64,000 nt of DNA from Pseudomonas fluorescens (GCF_902498195.1 NZ_CABVIY010000005.1:310001-374000); one strand, 5' to 3'. Counted from the stretch's first letter, positions 27,719 to 36,707 are shown. The notes: generated by a model from the sequence alone, not told the origin. Translations and numbers: made by a program.

Positions 27719-27801
27719 CTCGGGTAACCAATGGAGCTGGCAAGTTCCCTGCAGTGCTCTCTGCGAAAAAAGCAGCGATGCAGAATTAACGGTCACCCGA
27801 G
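27719..27801. promoter_or_regulatory. Inverted repeat flanking the phaC1 promoter region
   Basis: CTCGGGTAACC (27719-27729) and GGTCACCCGAG (27791-27801) are inverted copies matching at 10 of 11 positions, 61 bases apart. They bracket the sigma-54-like site. They could be paired operator half-sites or a looping or stem structure; no binding protein is known from the sequence. Confidence 0.45.
27738..27753 (+). promoter_or_regulatory. Sigma-54 (-24/-12) type promoter upstream of phaC1
   Basis: TGGCAAG-N4-CTGCA matches the consensus TGGCACG-N4-TTGCW at all but two positions, with correct GG to GC spacing. It is about 124 bases before the phaC1 ATG on the coding strand. Confidence 0.6.
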
Positions 27802-27876
27802 CAGTAGTACCTGGCATTGGCTGTGTGACTGCACAGCAGGTCCGGGTACTCGTCTCAGGACAATGGAGCGTCGTAG

Positions 27877-29556
27877 ATGAGTAACAAGAATAACGATGAC
27901 TTGAAGTATCAGGCCTCGGAAAACACCTTGGGACTGAATCCTGTCGTTGGGCTGCGTGGAAAGGATCTACTGGCTTCTGCTCGAATGGTGCTCAGGCAGG
28001 CCATTAAACAACCGGTGCACAGCGCTAGGCATGTCGCGCATTTCGGCCTTGAACTCAAGAACGTGCTGTTCGGCAAATCCGAGCTGCAACCGACCAGCGA
28101 TGACCGTCGCTTTGCCGACCCGGCCTGGAGCCAGAACCCGCTCTATAAACGTTATTTGCAAACCTACCTGGCGTGGCGCAAGGAGCTTCACGACTGGATC
28201 GACGACAGCAACCTGGGGCCAAAGGACACCGCCCGTGGGCACTTCGTGATCAACCTGATGACCGAAGCCATGGCGCCGACCAACACGGCGGCCAACCCGG
28301 CGGCGGTCAAGCGCTTCTTCGAGACCGGCGGCAAAAGCCTGCTCGACGGCCTCTCGCACCTGGCCAAGGACATGGTCCACAACGGCGGCATGCCGAGCCA
28401 GGTCAACATGGGCGCGTTCGAGGTCGGCAAGACCCTGGGCGTGACCGAGGGTGCGGTGGTGTTCCGCAATGATGTGCTGGAGCTGATCCAGTACAAGCCG
28501 ATCACCGAGCAGGTCCACGAGCGTCCCTTGCTGGTGGTGCCGCCGCAGATCAACAAGTTCTACGTATTCGACCTGAGCCCGGACAAGAGCCTGGCGCGGT
28601 TCTGCCTGCGCAACAATGTGCAGACCTTCATCGTCAGCTGGCGCAACCCGACCAAGGAGCAGCGCGAGTGGGGCCTGTCGACCTACATCGAAGCGCTCAA
28701 GGAAGCGGTCGACGTGGTCACCGCCATCACCGGCAGCAAAGACGTGAACATGCTCGGCGCCTGCTCCGGCGGCATCACCTGCACCGCGCTGCTGGGCCAC
28801 TACGCCGCGATCGGCGAGAACAAGGTCAATGCCCTCACCCTGCTGGTGAGCGTGCTGGACACCACCCTGGACAGCGACGTAGCCCTGTTCGTCGACGAGC
28901 AGACCCTCGAAGCCGCCAAGCGCCACTCCTACCAGGCCGGCGTGCTGGAAGGCCGCGACATGGCGAAAGTCTTCGCCTGGATGCGCCCCAACGACCTGAT
29001 CTGGAACTACTGGGTCAACAACTACCTGCTGGGCAACGAACCGCCGGTGTTCGACATCCTGTTCTGGAACAACGACACCACGCGGTTACCGGCAGCGTTC
29101 CACGGCGACCTGATCGAGATGTTCAAAAACAACCCATTGATTCGCCCGGATGCACTGGAAGTGTGCGGCACCTCCATCGACCTGAAGCAGGTGACGGCCG
29201 ACATCTTTTCCCTGGCCGGCACCAACGACCACATCACCCCGTGGAAGTCTTGCTACAAGTCGGCACAGCTGTTCGGCGGTAACGTTGAGTTCGTGCTGTC
29301 CAGCAGCGGGCATATCCAGAGCATCCTGAACCCGCCGGGCAATCCGAAATCGCGCTACATGACCAGCACCGAAATGGCGACCAGCGCCGAGGATTGGCAA
29401 GAGAACTCCACCAAGCACACCGATTCCTGGTGGCTGCACTGGCAGGCCTGGCAGGCCCAGCGCTCGGGCGAGCTGAAGAAGGCCCCGGCAAAACTGGGCA
29501 ACAAGGCTTATCCGGCAGGTGAAGCGTCGCCGGGTACCTACGTCCACGAGCGGTAA
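27877..29556 (+). CDS. phaC1: Class II poly(3-hydroxyalkanoate) synthase 1
   Basis: Polymerises medium-chain-length (R)-3-hydroxyacyl-CoA into PHA on the granule surface. It has 559 aa. The lipase-like box GACSGG places the catalytic Cys at residue 296; the Asp and His of the triad lie in the C-terminal alpha/beta-hydrolase core (SLAGTNDHITPW and SSSGHIQS). The ATG at 27877 has GGAG nine bases upstream. It is first gene of phaC1-phaZ-phaC2-phaD and paralogous to phaC2, with which it shares length and the position of the catalytic Cys. Confidence 0.98.
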   Translation: MSNKNNDDLKYQASENTLGLNPVVGLRGKDLLASARMVLRQAIKQPVHSARHVAHFGLELKNVLFGKSELQPTSDDRRFADPAWSQNPLYKRYLQTYLAWRKELHDWIDDSNLGPKDTARGHFVINLMTEAMAPTNTAANPAAVKRFFETGGKSLLDGLSHLAKDMVHNGGMPSQVNMGAFEVGKTLGVTEGAVVFRNDVLELIQYKPITEQVHERPLLVVPPQINKFYVFDLSPDKSLARFCLRNNVQTFIVSWRNPTKEQREWGLSTYIEALKEAVDVVTAITGSKDVNMLGACSGGITCTALLGHYAAIGENKVNALTLLVSVLDTTLDSDVALFVDEQTLEAAKRHSYQAGVLEGRDMAKVFAWMRPNDLIWNYWVNNYLLGNEPPVFDILFWNNDTTRLPAAFHGDLIEMFKNNPLIRPDALEVCGTSIDLKQVTADIFSLAGTNDHITPWKSCYKSAQLFGGNVEFVLSSSGHIQSILNPPGNPKSRYMTSTEMATSAEDWQENSTKHTDSWWLHWQAWQAQRSGELKKAPAKLGNKAYPAGEASPGTYVHER

Positions 29557-29574
29557 CCGACACACCCCGCCCCA

Positions 29575-29667
29575 CTGTGGGAGCGGGCTTGCTCGCGAAG
29601 GCGCCGGGTCAGTCGACGTCAATGTTGAATGATCAACCGCTTTCGCGAGCAAGCCCGCTCCCACAAG
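29575..29667. repeat. REPIN-like palindrome between phaC1 and phaZ
   Basis: Facing arms of the GTGGGAGCGGGCTTGCTCGCG family fill most of the phaC1-phaZ gap, and so lie inside the expected pha transcript. Confidence 0.9.
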
Positions 29668-29702
29668 GGGCTCGGGGATGAATTCATCAACAGGGCCAGA
29701 GC

Positions 29703-30557
29703 ATGCCGCAACCGTTCATTTTCCGTACCGTCGACTTGGATGGCCAGACCCTCCGCACGGCGGTACGCCCCGGCAAGCCTCACTTGACGCCCTTGCTGAT
29801 TTTCAACGGCATCGGCGCCAACCTGGAGCTGGTGTTTCCGTTTGTCGCGGCGCTGGACCCGGACCTGGAAGTCATCGCTTTCGACGTTCCCGGGGTCGGC
29901 GGTTCGTCGACACCGAATCGTCCGTATCGGTTTCCCGGCCTGGCGAAACTCACGGCACGCATGCTCGACTACCTCGACTACGGACAGGTCAACGCAATCG
30001 GTGTGTCCTGGGGCGGCGCCCTGGCCCAGCAGTTCGCCTATGACTACCCGGAGCGCTGCAAGAAGCTGGTGCTGGCCGCGACGGCGGCAGGCGCGGTGAT
30101 GGTGCCCGGCAAGCCGAAAGTGTTGTGGATGATGGCCAGCCCACGCCGCTACATCCAGCCTTCGCACGTCATCCGCATTGCACCGATGATCTATGGCGGC
30201 TCGTTCCGCCGTGACCCGACACTGGCCGCGAGCCACGCGGCCAAGGTGCGTTCGGCGGGCAAGCTGGGTTACTACTGGCAGTTGTTCGCCGGTCTCGGCT
30301 GGACCAGCATTCACTGGCTGCACAAGATCAACCAGCCGACCCTGGTCCTGGCCGGCGACGACGATCCGCTGATCCCGCTGGTCAACATGCGCCTGCTGGC
30401 CTGGCGGATCCCCAATGCCCAGTTGCACATCATCGATGACGGGCATCTGTTCCTGATTACCCGCGCCGAAGCCGTGGCGCCGATCATCATGAAGTTTCTT
30501 GAAGAGGAGCGGCAGCGTGCGGTGATGCACCCGCACCCGTCGCCACTGGGCGGTTAA
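29703..30557 (+). CDS. phaZ: Intracellular mcl-PHA depolymerase
   Basis: Granule-bound serine hydrolase that releases 3-hydroxyalkanoate monomers from stored PHA. It has 284 aa with an alpha/beta-hydrolase fold. The nucleophile is Ser102 in GVSWGGA, the Asp is in LVLAGDDDPLIP and the His in IDDGHLFL. It lies between the two synthase genes, the standard order. The family member in P. putida has its nucleophile at the same residue. Confidence 0.96.
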   Translation: MPQPFIFRTVDLDGQTLRTAVRPGKPHLTPLLIFNGIGANLELVFPFVAALDPDLEVIAFDVPGVGGSSTPNRPYRFPGLAKLTARMLDYLDYGQVNAIGVSWGGALAQQFAYDYPERCKKLVLAATAAGAVMVPGKPKVLWMMASPRRYIQPSHVIRIAPMIYGGSFRRDPTLAASHAAKVRSAGKLGYYWQLFAGLGWTSIHWLHKINQPTLVLAGDDDPLIPLVNMRLLAWRIPNAQLHIIDDGHLFLITRAEAVAPIIMKFLEEERQRAVMHPHPSPLGG

Positions 30558-30682
30558 TCGGCCCGTCGGCTGTTGAAAAGAGTGGACGGCAGGATGCCGT
30601 CGCGCAGCAACCCGCTACAGCGTCTATGGTGTTCTGGTTCGGTGTGTTTGTTTTTGGCCTGAAGACGAAGGAGTGTTGACTG

Positions 30683-32365
30683 ATGCGTGACAAACCAGCG
30701 AGGGACTCATTGCCCTCTCCCGCCGCGTTCATCAATGCACAGAGTGCGATCACCGGCCTGCGTGGCCGGGATCTGCTTTCAACGTTGCGCAGCGTGGCTG
30801 CCCATGGTTTGCGCAACCCGGTGCACAGCGCCCGGCACGCCCTGAAACTGGGCGGTCAATTGGGCCGCGTGCTGCTGGGCGAAACCCTGCACCCGACCAA
30901 TCCACAGGACAGTCGTTTCGCCGATCCGGCGTGGAGCCTCAACCCGTTTTATCGTCGCAGCCTGCAGGCCTACCTGAGCTGGCAGAAGCAGGTCAAAAGC
31001 TGGATCGACGAAAGCAACATGAGCCCCGACGACCGCGCCCGCGCCCACTTCGCTTTCGCCTTGCTCAACGATGCCGTTTCGCCCTCCAACAGTCTGCTCA
31101 ATCCGCTGGCAATCAAGGAGGTCTTCAACTCCGGCGGCAACAGTCTGGTGCGCGGGATCAGTCATCTGGTGGACGATTTCCTGCACAACGACGGCCTGCC
31201 CCGGCAGGTCACCAAACAGGCCTTCGAGGTCGGCAAAACGGTCGCCACCACCACCGGCGCCGTGGTGTTTCGCAATGAGCTGCTGGAGCTGATCCAGTAC
31301 AAGCCGATGAGCGAAAAGCAGTATTCCAAACCGCTGTTGGTGGTGCCGCCCCAGATCAACAAGTACTACATTTTCGACCTGAGCCCCCAGAACAGCTTCG
31401 TCCAGTTCGCGCTCAAGAATGGCCTGCAAACCTTCATGATCAGCTGGCGAAATCCCGATGTGCGTCACCGTGAATGGGGGCTGTCGTCCTACGTGGAAGC
31501 GGTGGAAGAAGCCATGAATGTCTGCCGCGCGATCACCGGCGCGCGCGAGGTCAACCTGATGGGCGCCTGTGCCGGCGGGCTGACCATCGCCGCGCTGCAA
31601 GGTCATTTGCAGGCCAAGCGGCAGTTGCGACGGGTGTCCAGCGCGACGTACCTGGTGAGCCTGCTCGACAGCCAACTGGACTCACCCGCTACGCTCTTCG
31701 CCGACGAACAGACCCTGGAAGCCGCCAAGCGCCGCTCCTATCAGAAAGGCGTTCTGGACGGCCGCGACATGGCCAAGGTTTTCGCCTGGATGCGCCCCAA
31801 CGACTTGATCTGGAGCTACTTCGTCAACAACTACCTGCTGGGCAAGGAGCCACCGGCCTTCGACATCCTCTACTGGAACAACGACAACACGCGCCTGCCG
31901 GCCGCCCTGCATGGTGACCTGCTGGACTTCTTCAAGCACAACCCGCTGAGCCACCCGGGCGGTCTCGAAGTGTGCGGCACGCCGATCGATTTGCAGAAAG
32001 TCACCGTCGACAGCTTCAGCGTCGCCGGGATTAACGACCACATCACGCCATGGGACGCGGTGTATCGCTCGACGCTGCTGCTGGGGGGCGATCGTCGCTT
32101 CGTGCTGTCCAACAGCGGCCACGTGCAGAGCATTCTCAACCCGCCGAGCAACCCGAAAGCCAACTACGTCGAGGGTCCGAAACTGAGCAGCGACCCACGG
32201 GCCTGGTACTACGACGCCAAGCAGGTCGATGGCAGCTGGTGGACGCAATGGCTGGGCTGGATTCAGGAACGCTCTGGTGCGCAGAAGGAAACGCACATGG
32301 CGCTCGGCAATCAGAACTATCCACCGATGGAGGCGGCGCCCGGTACTTACGTGCGCGTACGTTGA
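30683..32365 (+). CDS. phaC2: Class II poly(3-hydroxyalkanoate) synthase 2
   Basis: Second mcl-PHA synthase; 560 aa and clearly homologous to PhaC1 along its length. The catalytic Cys is again residue 296, in GACAGG (PhaC1 has GACSGG). The other triad residues are in VAGINDHITPW and SNSGHVQS. The N-terminal 25 residues differ from PhaC1. It follows phaZ after 125 bases, preceded by AAGGAG just upstream of the ATG. It is probably on the same transcript as phaC1 and phaZ, possibly with its own promoter. Confidence 0.97.
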   Translation: MRDKPARDSLPSPAAFINAQSAITGLRGRDLLSTLRSVAAHGLRNPVHSARHALKLGGQLGRVLLGETLHPTNPQDSRFADPAWSLNPFYRRSLQAYLSWQKQVKSWIDESNMSPDDRARAHFAFALLNDAVSPSNSLLNPLAIKEVFNSGGNSLVRGISHLVDDFLHNDGLPRQVTKQAFEVGKTVATTTGAVVFRNELLELIQYKPMSEKQYSKPLLVVPPQINKYYIFDLSPQNSFVQFALKNGLQTFMISWRNPDVRHREWGLSSYVEAVEEAMNVCRAITGAREVNLMGACAGGLTIAALQGHLQAKRQLRRVSSATYLVSLLDSQLDSPATLFADEQTLEAAKRRSYQKGVLDGRDMAKVFAWMRPNDLIWSYFVNNYLLGKEPPAFDILYWNNDNTRLPAALHGDLLDFFKHNPLSHPGGLEVCGTPIDLQKVTVDSFSVAGINDHITPWDAVYRSTLLLGGDRRFVLSNSGHVQSILNPPSNPKANYVEGPKLSSDPRAWYYDAKQVDGSWWTQWLGWIQERSGAQKETHMALGNQNYPPMEAAPGTYVRVR

Positions 32366-32397
32366 ATCTAAAAAAAACCGCAGCCACTCTCCACCAC

Positions 32398-32500
32398 TGT
32401 AGGAGCGAGCATGCTCGCGATGGACATCCAGACGCCGCGGGCAATCAGGCCGCCCGCGTCATCGTTAACGACCATCGCGAGCAGGCTCGCTCCTACAGGG
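32398..32500. repeat. Palindromic repeat, TGTAGGAGCGAGCATGCTCGCGATGG variant
   Basis: Arms CTGTAGGAGCGAGCATGCTC and the mirror GAGCAGGCTCGCTCCTACAG enclose an inner pair (CGCGGGC / GCCCGCG). It is a distinct sub-family (GTAGGAGCGAGC, GATGG tail), between phaC2 and phaD. Confidence 0.88.
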
Positions 32501-32532
32501 ATCGGGGTTGGCTTGATGACTAAGAAGACTGG

Positions 32533-33153
32533 ATGAAAACCCGCGACCGCATCCTCGAATGTGCCCTGCAATTGTTCAATCAGAAGGGCGAACCGAACGT
32601 CTCCACCATGGAAGTTGCCAACGAAATGGGCATCAGCCCGGGCAACCTCTACTACCACTTCCACGGCAAGGAACCTCTGATCCTCGGGCTCTTCGAACGC
32701 TTCCAGGCCGAACTGGCGCCGCTGCTCGATCCACCCGCGGACGTCGAACTGGCCCCCGAGGATTACTGGCTGTTCCTGCACCTGATCGTCGAACGCCTGG
32801 CCCACTACCGCTTTCTGTTCCAGGACCTGTCGAACCTGGCCGGCCGCTTGCCGAAATTGGCCAAGGGCATTCGCAATCTGCTCAACGGACTGAAACGCAC
32901 GCTGGCCTCGTTGCTGGCGCGCCTGAAGGCGCAGGGGCAATTGGTCAGCGACACCCAGGCCCTGGGACAACTGGTGGAACAGATCACCATGACCCTGCTG
33001 TTCTCGCTGGACTATCAGCGGATTCTCGATCGTGAGGGCGAGGTCAGACTGGTCGTCTACCAGATCATGATGCTGGTGGCACCGCATCTGTTGCCGCCGA
33101 TCAAGGTGGCGACGGAGCAGCTCGCGATGCAATACCTCGAAGAACACGGTTAA
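32533..33153 (+). CDS. phaD: TetR-like PHA transcriptional regulator
   Basis: TetR-family protein, 206 aa. The N-terminal helix-turn-helix is complete (RDRILECALQLF ... STMEVANEMGISPGNLYYHF). The C-terminal domain is larger and helical and would bind the effector. In pseudomonads PhaD activates the phaC1 and phaI promoters in response to a fatty-acid-derived ligand; that is family knowledge. The gene ends the phaC1ZC2D series and converges on phaF. Confidence 0.95.
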   Translation: MKTRDRILECALQLFNQKGEPNVSTMEVANEMGISPGNLYYHFHGKEPLILGLFERFQAELAPLLDPPADVELAPEDYWLFLHLIVERLAHYRFLFQDLSNLAGRLPKLAKGIRNLLNGLKRTLASLLARLKAQGQLVSDTQALGQLVEQITMTLLFSLDYQRILDREGEVRLVVYQIMMLVAPHLLPPIKVATEQLAMQYLEEHG

Positions 33154-33156
33154 ACA

Positions 33157-33250
33157 TGTGGGAGCGGGCTTGCTCGCGAAGACGGCATTTCCATCACAGA
33201 AGATGTTTTGGATGTACGGGCCTGTTCGCGAGCAAGCCCGCTCCCACATT
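33157..33250. repeat. REPIN-like palindrome downstream of phaD
   Basis: Facing arms of the GTGGGAGCGGGCTTGCTCGCG family begin three bases after the phaD stop, in front of the shared terminator. Confidence 0.9.
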
Positions 33251-33284
33251 TGATTTGCGGCGCGCCCCAGAAAGTATGCGCAAA

Positions 33285-33321
33285 CAAAAACGCCCGACCT
33301 TGGCAGGCCGGGCGTTTTTTT
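33285..33321. terminator. Bidirectional terminator between phaD and phaF
   Basis: AAAAACGCCCG ... CGGGCGTTTTTTT hairpin with a run of A on one side and T7 on the other, between convergent genes. Confidence 0.9.
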
Positions 33322-33334
33322 GAGCCCTGAAGAA

Positions 33335-34204
33335 TCAGGACTGACTGGTTGGCGTCGATGGAGATGGCGCGGCAGTCGGGGTTACAGCAGGGGTCGGTGC
33401 GGTAGCGGAGTTCGATGCGCTGACCGGAGCTGCTGGAGCGGCCGGGGTTGCCGGCTTGGCAGCTGCTGCTGGTTTTGCGGCGGCGGCTTTTGGCGCGGCC
33501 GGTTTTTTCACGGCTGGCTTCTTCGCGGCAGCGTGTTTGGCCGCTGGCTTGGCGGCAGCCGGTTTTGCAGCAGCCGTTTTGGCAGCAGGTTTAGCGGCGG
33601 GTTTGGCCGCCGGTTTCGCTGCCGGTTTGGCCGCGGCTTTGGCGGCGACGGGTTTGGCCGCCGGCTTGGCCGCAGCAGGTTTTGCAGCGGCGGTTTTGGC
33701 AGCGGGTTTAGCCGCGGCTTTGGCCAGTGGTTTGGCTGCGGTTTTGACAGCAGGTTTGGCCACGGCGGTTTTCGCCGCCACGGGCGCGACCTTGGCACCG
33801 GTCAGCTTTTCAATTTGCTTGGTCAGGGTTTCAACCTTGCTGTGCAGGGCCTTCACTTCATTGCGGCTCGGTACGCCCAGGCGCGAAATGGCGCTGTTCA
33901 GGCGCTTGTCGAAAGCCCCTTCCAGCTCATCCCACTTGCCCAGCGCCTTGTCTTTCACGCCGCTGATGCGCGACTTGGCCGAAGACGCAGAGTCCTTCGC
34001 GGTGCCCTTGGCAGTGTCGACTTTCTTGCCAATCGCCTTCTCGGCCTTCTCGCCGTCTTTAACCAATGCATCGAAGATTTTGCTGCCGTCAGTGTCGATC
34101 TTCGAGTACACGCCTAAACCAGCCAGCCAGATTTTGCGGGAGTAGTCTTCGACTTTCCCGACCCACGAGCTGCCTTCTTTTTCGGTGTTCTTTTTAACAG
34201 CCAT
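33335..34204 (-). CDS. phaF: PHA granule phasin with histone-like tail
   Basis: 289 aa. The N-terminal phasin domain (about residues 1-135) contains YSRKIWLAGLGVYSK and a coiled-coil segment (NEVKALHSKVETLTKQIEKL). From about residue 140 to 255 follow many AAKPA/AKPAA repeats like histone H1/AlgP tails, then an Ala/Pro/Thr end. The N-domain coats the granule and the basic tail binds DNA, so granules are tied to the nucleoid and shared at division (family knowledge). It is 10 bases downstream of phaI. The repeat-coding DNA is highly repetitive and prone to length change. Confidence 0.96.
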   Translation of the reverse strand: MAVKKNTEKEGSSWVGKVEDYSRKIWLAGLGVYSKIDTDGSKIFDALVKDGEKAEKAIGKKVDTAKGTAKDSASSAKSRISGVKDKALGKWDELEGAFDKRLNSAISRLGVPSRNEVKALHSKVETLTKQIEKLTGAKVAPVAAKTAVAKPAVKTAAKPLAKAAAKPAAKTAAAKPAAAKPAAKPVAAKAAAKPAAKPAAKPAAKPAAKTAAAKPAAAKPAAKHAAAKKPAVKKPAAPKAAAAKPAAAAKPATPAAPAAPVSASNSATAPTPAVTPTAAPSPSTPTSQS

Positions 34205-34214
34205 CCCGTTCTCC

Positions 34215-34637
34215 TTAAGATTTACGCGCGACGCGTTCGAGCAGTGCCGTCAGCTCATCGAGCTTGACAGAGAGTGTCTCCACGTCATGTTTAGACGGAA
34301 TGCCGATACGATTCAAGGCACTTGCGACACGCGAGTCAAAAGCCTTCTCGACCTTGTCGAGTTGAACCTCGACCTTGCCTTTGAATGTGCTCACTTCACT
34401 CTTGGCTTCATCGATCTCAGCATTGGCCGCTTCAAGCTTCTCGGCAACCACTTTTTTGCCTTTCTTTTCAACAGTTTGACCAGCCTTGATCAACTCTTGA
34501 AAGTAGTCGCTGCCCTCTTGGCCAACCTTGGCGTAGGCACCCAGGCCTGCCAGCCAGATCTTGCGGGCATAGGATTTGACGTCGCTCAGGGCGGTCGTCG
34601 AAGCGTCGATTTTTTTCTTCAAAATAACTTTGGCCAT
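34215..34637 (-). CDS. phaI: PHA granule phasin
   Basis: 140 aa from the ATG at 34637. It is homologous to the N-terminal domain of PhaF (shared YARKIWLAGLGAYAK motif and C-terminal leucine-rich coiled coil VETLSVKLDELTALLERVA) but lacks the Lys/Ala tail. It coats PHA granules. It is first gene of phaIF. An in-frame extension to 34742 crosses the promoter region and is not credible. Confidence 0.95.
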   Translation of the reverse strand: MAKVILKKKIDASTTALSDVKSYARKIWLAGLGAYAKVGQEGSDYFQELIKAGQTVEKKGKKVVAEKLEAANAEIDEAKSEVSTFKGKVEVQLDKVEKAFDSRVASALNRIGIPSKHDVETLSVKLDELTALLERVARKS

Positions 34638-34767
34638 GGTGCACCTCACGCGCAGAAGGTTTGAGGAACTGCCCGCGAAAAGTGTCGGGCTCAGGCACAA
34701 AGTAGGGAGAAAAATTAGAAACGGCACCCTAACAACTGACATAAACCTTTGGATTTACCAGGAACCA

Positions 34768-34861
34768 AATGTGGGAGCGGGCTTGCTCGCGAAGGCGTCG
34801 TGTCATTCAACATCTATGTCGACTGACACGACGCCTTCGCGAGCAAGCCCGCTCCCACATT
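34768..34861. repeat. Perfect 38-bp inverted repeat (REPIN) upstream of phaI
   Basis: Two GTGGGAGCGGGCTTGCTCGCG-family arms extended by AAGGCGTCGTGTCA pair without a mismatch over 38 bases around an 18-base loop. It lies between phaI and the small PHA-system gene. Confidence 0.93.
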
Positions 34862-34882
34862 GGATGGCATTTCAACCAACAA

Positions 34883-35158
34883 TCAAACGAGGGCTTTATC
34901 CAGCGCCTTCTCGATTTCCGCCTTGATCATGCCGCTCATGGCCGACATCATCAGGCCCAATTCCACTTCGACCCGGATCGAATCGTCGGCGACATGCACC
35001 GCGCCTTTCACACCCGAGCGCTTGAGGTTCAAGGTGTCGCCGGACCATTGCGGCTCCAGGCCATATTGGTCGGAGAGTTTCTGCGCCAGTTTGTCGGCCT
35101 TCTCGCGCGCCGCTTCCTTACCCAGGCCGTGGGCACGCTCAACACTAATACGGGCCAT
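34883..35158 (-). CDS. Polyhydroxyalkanoic acid system (PHA_gran_rgn) family protein
   Basis: 91-aa protein starting MARISVERAHGLGKEAAREKAD, recognisable as the small family found beside pha loci. The pattern is one N-terminal helix followed by a beta-rich part and a C-terminal amphipathic helix (MIKAEIEKALDKAL). The role is not established; granule association or control is inferred from context. It is divergent from ubiE and separated from phaI by the perfect palindrome. Confidence 0.85.
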   Translation of the reverse strand: MARISVERAHGLGKEAAREKADKLAQKLSDQYGLEPQWSGDTLNLKRSGVKGAVHVADDSIRVEVELGLMMSAMSGMIKAEIEKALDKALV

Positions 35159-35313
35159 CGATTGACTCCTGCTTTATGAATGCTTGCTCGATGAATCTTG
35201 ACCGCCACTGCGGCAAAACGTCCCGAGGGTGATCCATCTTACCTTCAGCCTTGCCAAGACAAAGCATGTCATGGGGATTAGAATGTCGCGCATTCTCTTT
35301 TGGTGACAGCGAT

Positions 35314-36084
35314 ATGACTGATCAGCGCAAAGGCAGCGATGCCGAACCCACCACTCACTTCGGCTTCAAAAACGTTCCGGAAAGCCAGAAAGCGGAAAAA
35401 GTCGCTGAGGTTTTCCATTCGGTAGCCGCCAAGTACGACCTGATGAACGACCTCCTGTCGGGTGGCATGCACCGTCTGTGGAAGCGTTTCGCGATCGAGC
35501 TGTCGGGTGTACGCACCGGCAATCGCGTGCTCGACATCGCCGGCGGCACCGGCGACCTGACCCGCAAGTTTTCGCACCTGGTAGGTCCGACCGGCCAGGT
35601 GGTACTGGCCGACATCAACGAATCCATGCTCAAGGTCGGTCGTGACCGCCTGCTGGACCTGGGTGTGGCCGGCAACGTCGAATTCGTCCAGGCCGATGCG
35701 GAAAAACTGCCGTTCCCGGACAACCATTTCGACTGCGTGACCATCGCCTTCGGCCTGCGCAACGTCACTCACAAGGAAGACGCACTGCGCTCGATGCTGC
35801 GCGTGCTCAAGCCCGGCGGTCGCCTGCTGGTGCTGGAGTTCTCCAAGCCGACCAACGCGCTGATGTCCAAGGCCTACGACGCCTACTCGTTCGCCTTCAT
35901 GCCGTTGATGGGCAAGCTGATCACCAACGACTCGGAAAGCTATCGCTACCTGGCCGAATCGATCCGCATGCACCCGAACCAGGAAACCCTGAAGTCGATG
36001 ATGGTCGAGGCCGGTTTCGACCGCGTGACCTATCACAACATGACCGCCGGCATCGTCGCCCTGCATCGCGGCATCAAACCCTGA
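35314..36084 (+). CDS. ubiE: Ubiquinone/menaquinone C-methyltransferase
   Basis: SAM-dependent C-methyltransferase of ubiquinone synthesis. 256 aa from the ATG at 35314; an in-frame upstream Met at 35251 is not supported. The SAM-binding motif VLDIAGGTGDLT, the FVQADAEKLPFPDNHFD region and IAFGLRNVTHKEDAL are typical. The TGA stop shares a base with the ATG of ubiJ, so the ubiE-ubiJ-ubiB set is coupled. Confidence 0.97.
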   Translation: MTDQRKGSDAEPTTHFGFKNVPESQKAEKVAEVFHSVAAKYDLMNDLLSGGMHRLWKRFAIELSGVRTGNRVLDIAGGTGDLTRKFSHLVGPTGQVVLADINESMLKVGRDRLLDLGVAGNVEFVQADAEKLPFPDNHFDCVTIAFGLRNVTHKEDALRSMLRVLKPGGRLLVLEFSKPTNALMSKAYDAYSFAFMPLMGKLITNDSESYRYLAESIRMHPNQETLKSMMVEAGFDRVTYHNMTAGIVALHRGIKP

Positions 36085-36707
36085 TGCTGCTCGCCGGCCT
36101 GCTCGCCAGCGTAGAACTCGGTCTGAACCGGGTGCTGCGTCTCGACAGCACGGCGTTGCCGCGGCTCGCGCATTTGAGCGGCAAAGTGATTGCCGTCGAT
36201 TGCCGCAGCCCGGCGTTGCACTTGTTCATCCTGCCCAGCGATGAAGGCCTGATGCTCGCCTCACAGTGGGAAACCGGCGCCGATTGCACCCTGCGCGCAC
36301 CGGCCTCCAGCCTGTTGAAACTGGCGATGAGCAAGGACAAGACCGCCGTCCTGCATGCCCCTGAAGTCGAGCTCGATGGCGACAGCGGCGTGCTGCTGGA
36401 GCTGGCGGCCATCCTCCAGGACCTTGAGCTGGACTGGGAGTATGAGCTTTCGCGCTGGCTCGGCCCGGTCGCCACGCAACTGGTGGGTGGCCACCTGCGC
36501 AGCCGCGCCCGCTGGTATCAGCAAGGGTTTGCCAGCCTGGGCCAGAACCTGGGCGAATACCTGGCCGAAGAATCGCGCAGCCTCGTCGGCCAGCGTGAAG
36601 CCGAAGCCCGATTCAGTGAACTGGACCAGATCAAACTCGATCTGGAACGACTCGAGGCGCGTTTCGAGCGCCTTTCCCGATCCCTCGACCCAAGCGATAA
36701 CGCATGA
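36084..36707 (+). CDS. ubiJ: Ubiquinone biosynthesis accessory factor UbiJ (SCP2 domain)
   Basis: 207 aa. The N-terminal SCP2-type lipid-binding domain covers about residues 15-110. The C-terminal coiled coil is about 165-203 (EARFSELDQIKLDLERLEAR). In E. coli UbiJ together with UbiK scaffolds the soluble Ubi complex and binds quinone intermediates. It overlaps ubiE by one base and ubiB by four, a conserved operon. Confidence 0.94.
   Translation: MLLAGLLASVELGLNRVLRLDSTALPRLAHLSGKVIAVDCRSPALHLFILPSDEGLMLASQWETGADCTLRAPASSLLKLAMSKDKTAVLHAPEVELDGDSGVLLELAAILQDLELDWEYELSRWLGPVATQLVGGHLRSRARWYQQGFASLGQNLGEYLAEESRSLVGQREAEARFSELDQIKLDLERLEARFERLSRSLDPSDNA

Noticed and set aside
33456..34145. Plus-strand frame rich in Ala/Gly opposite phaF
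   Set aside because: It is the complement of the AAKPA repeats of PhaF and has no independent support.
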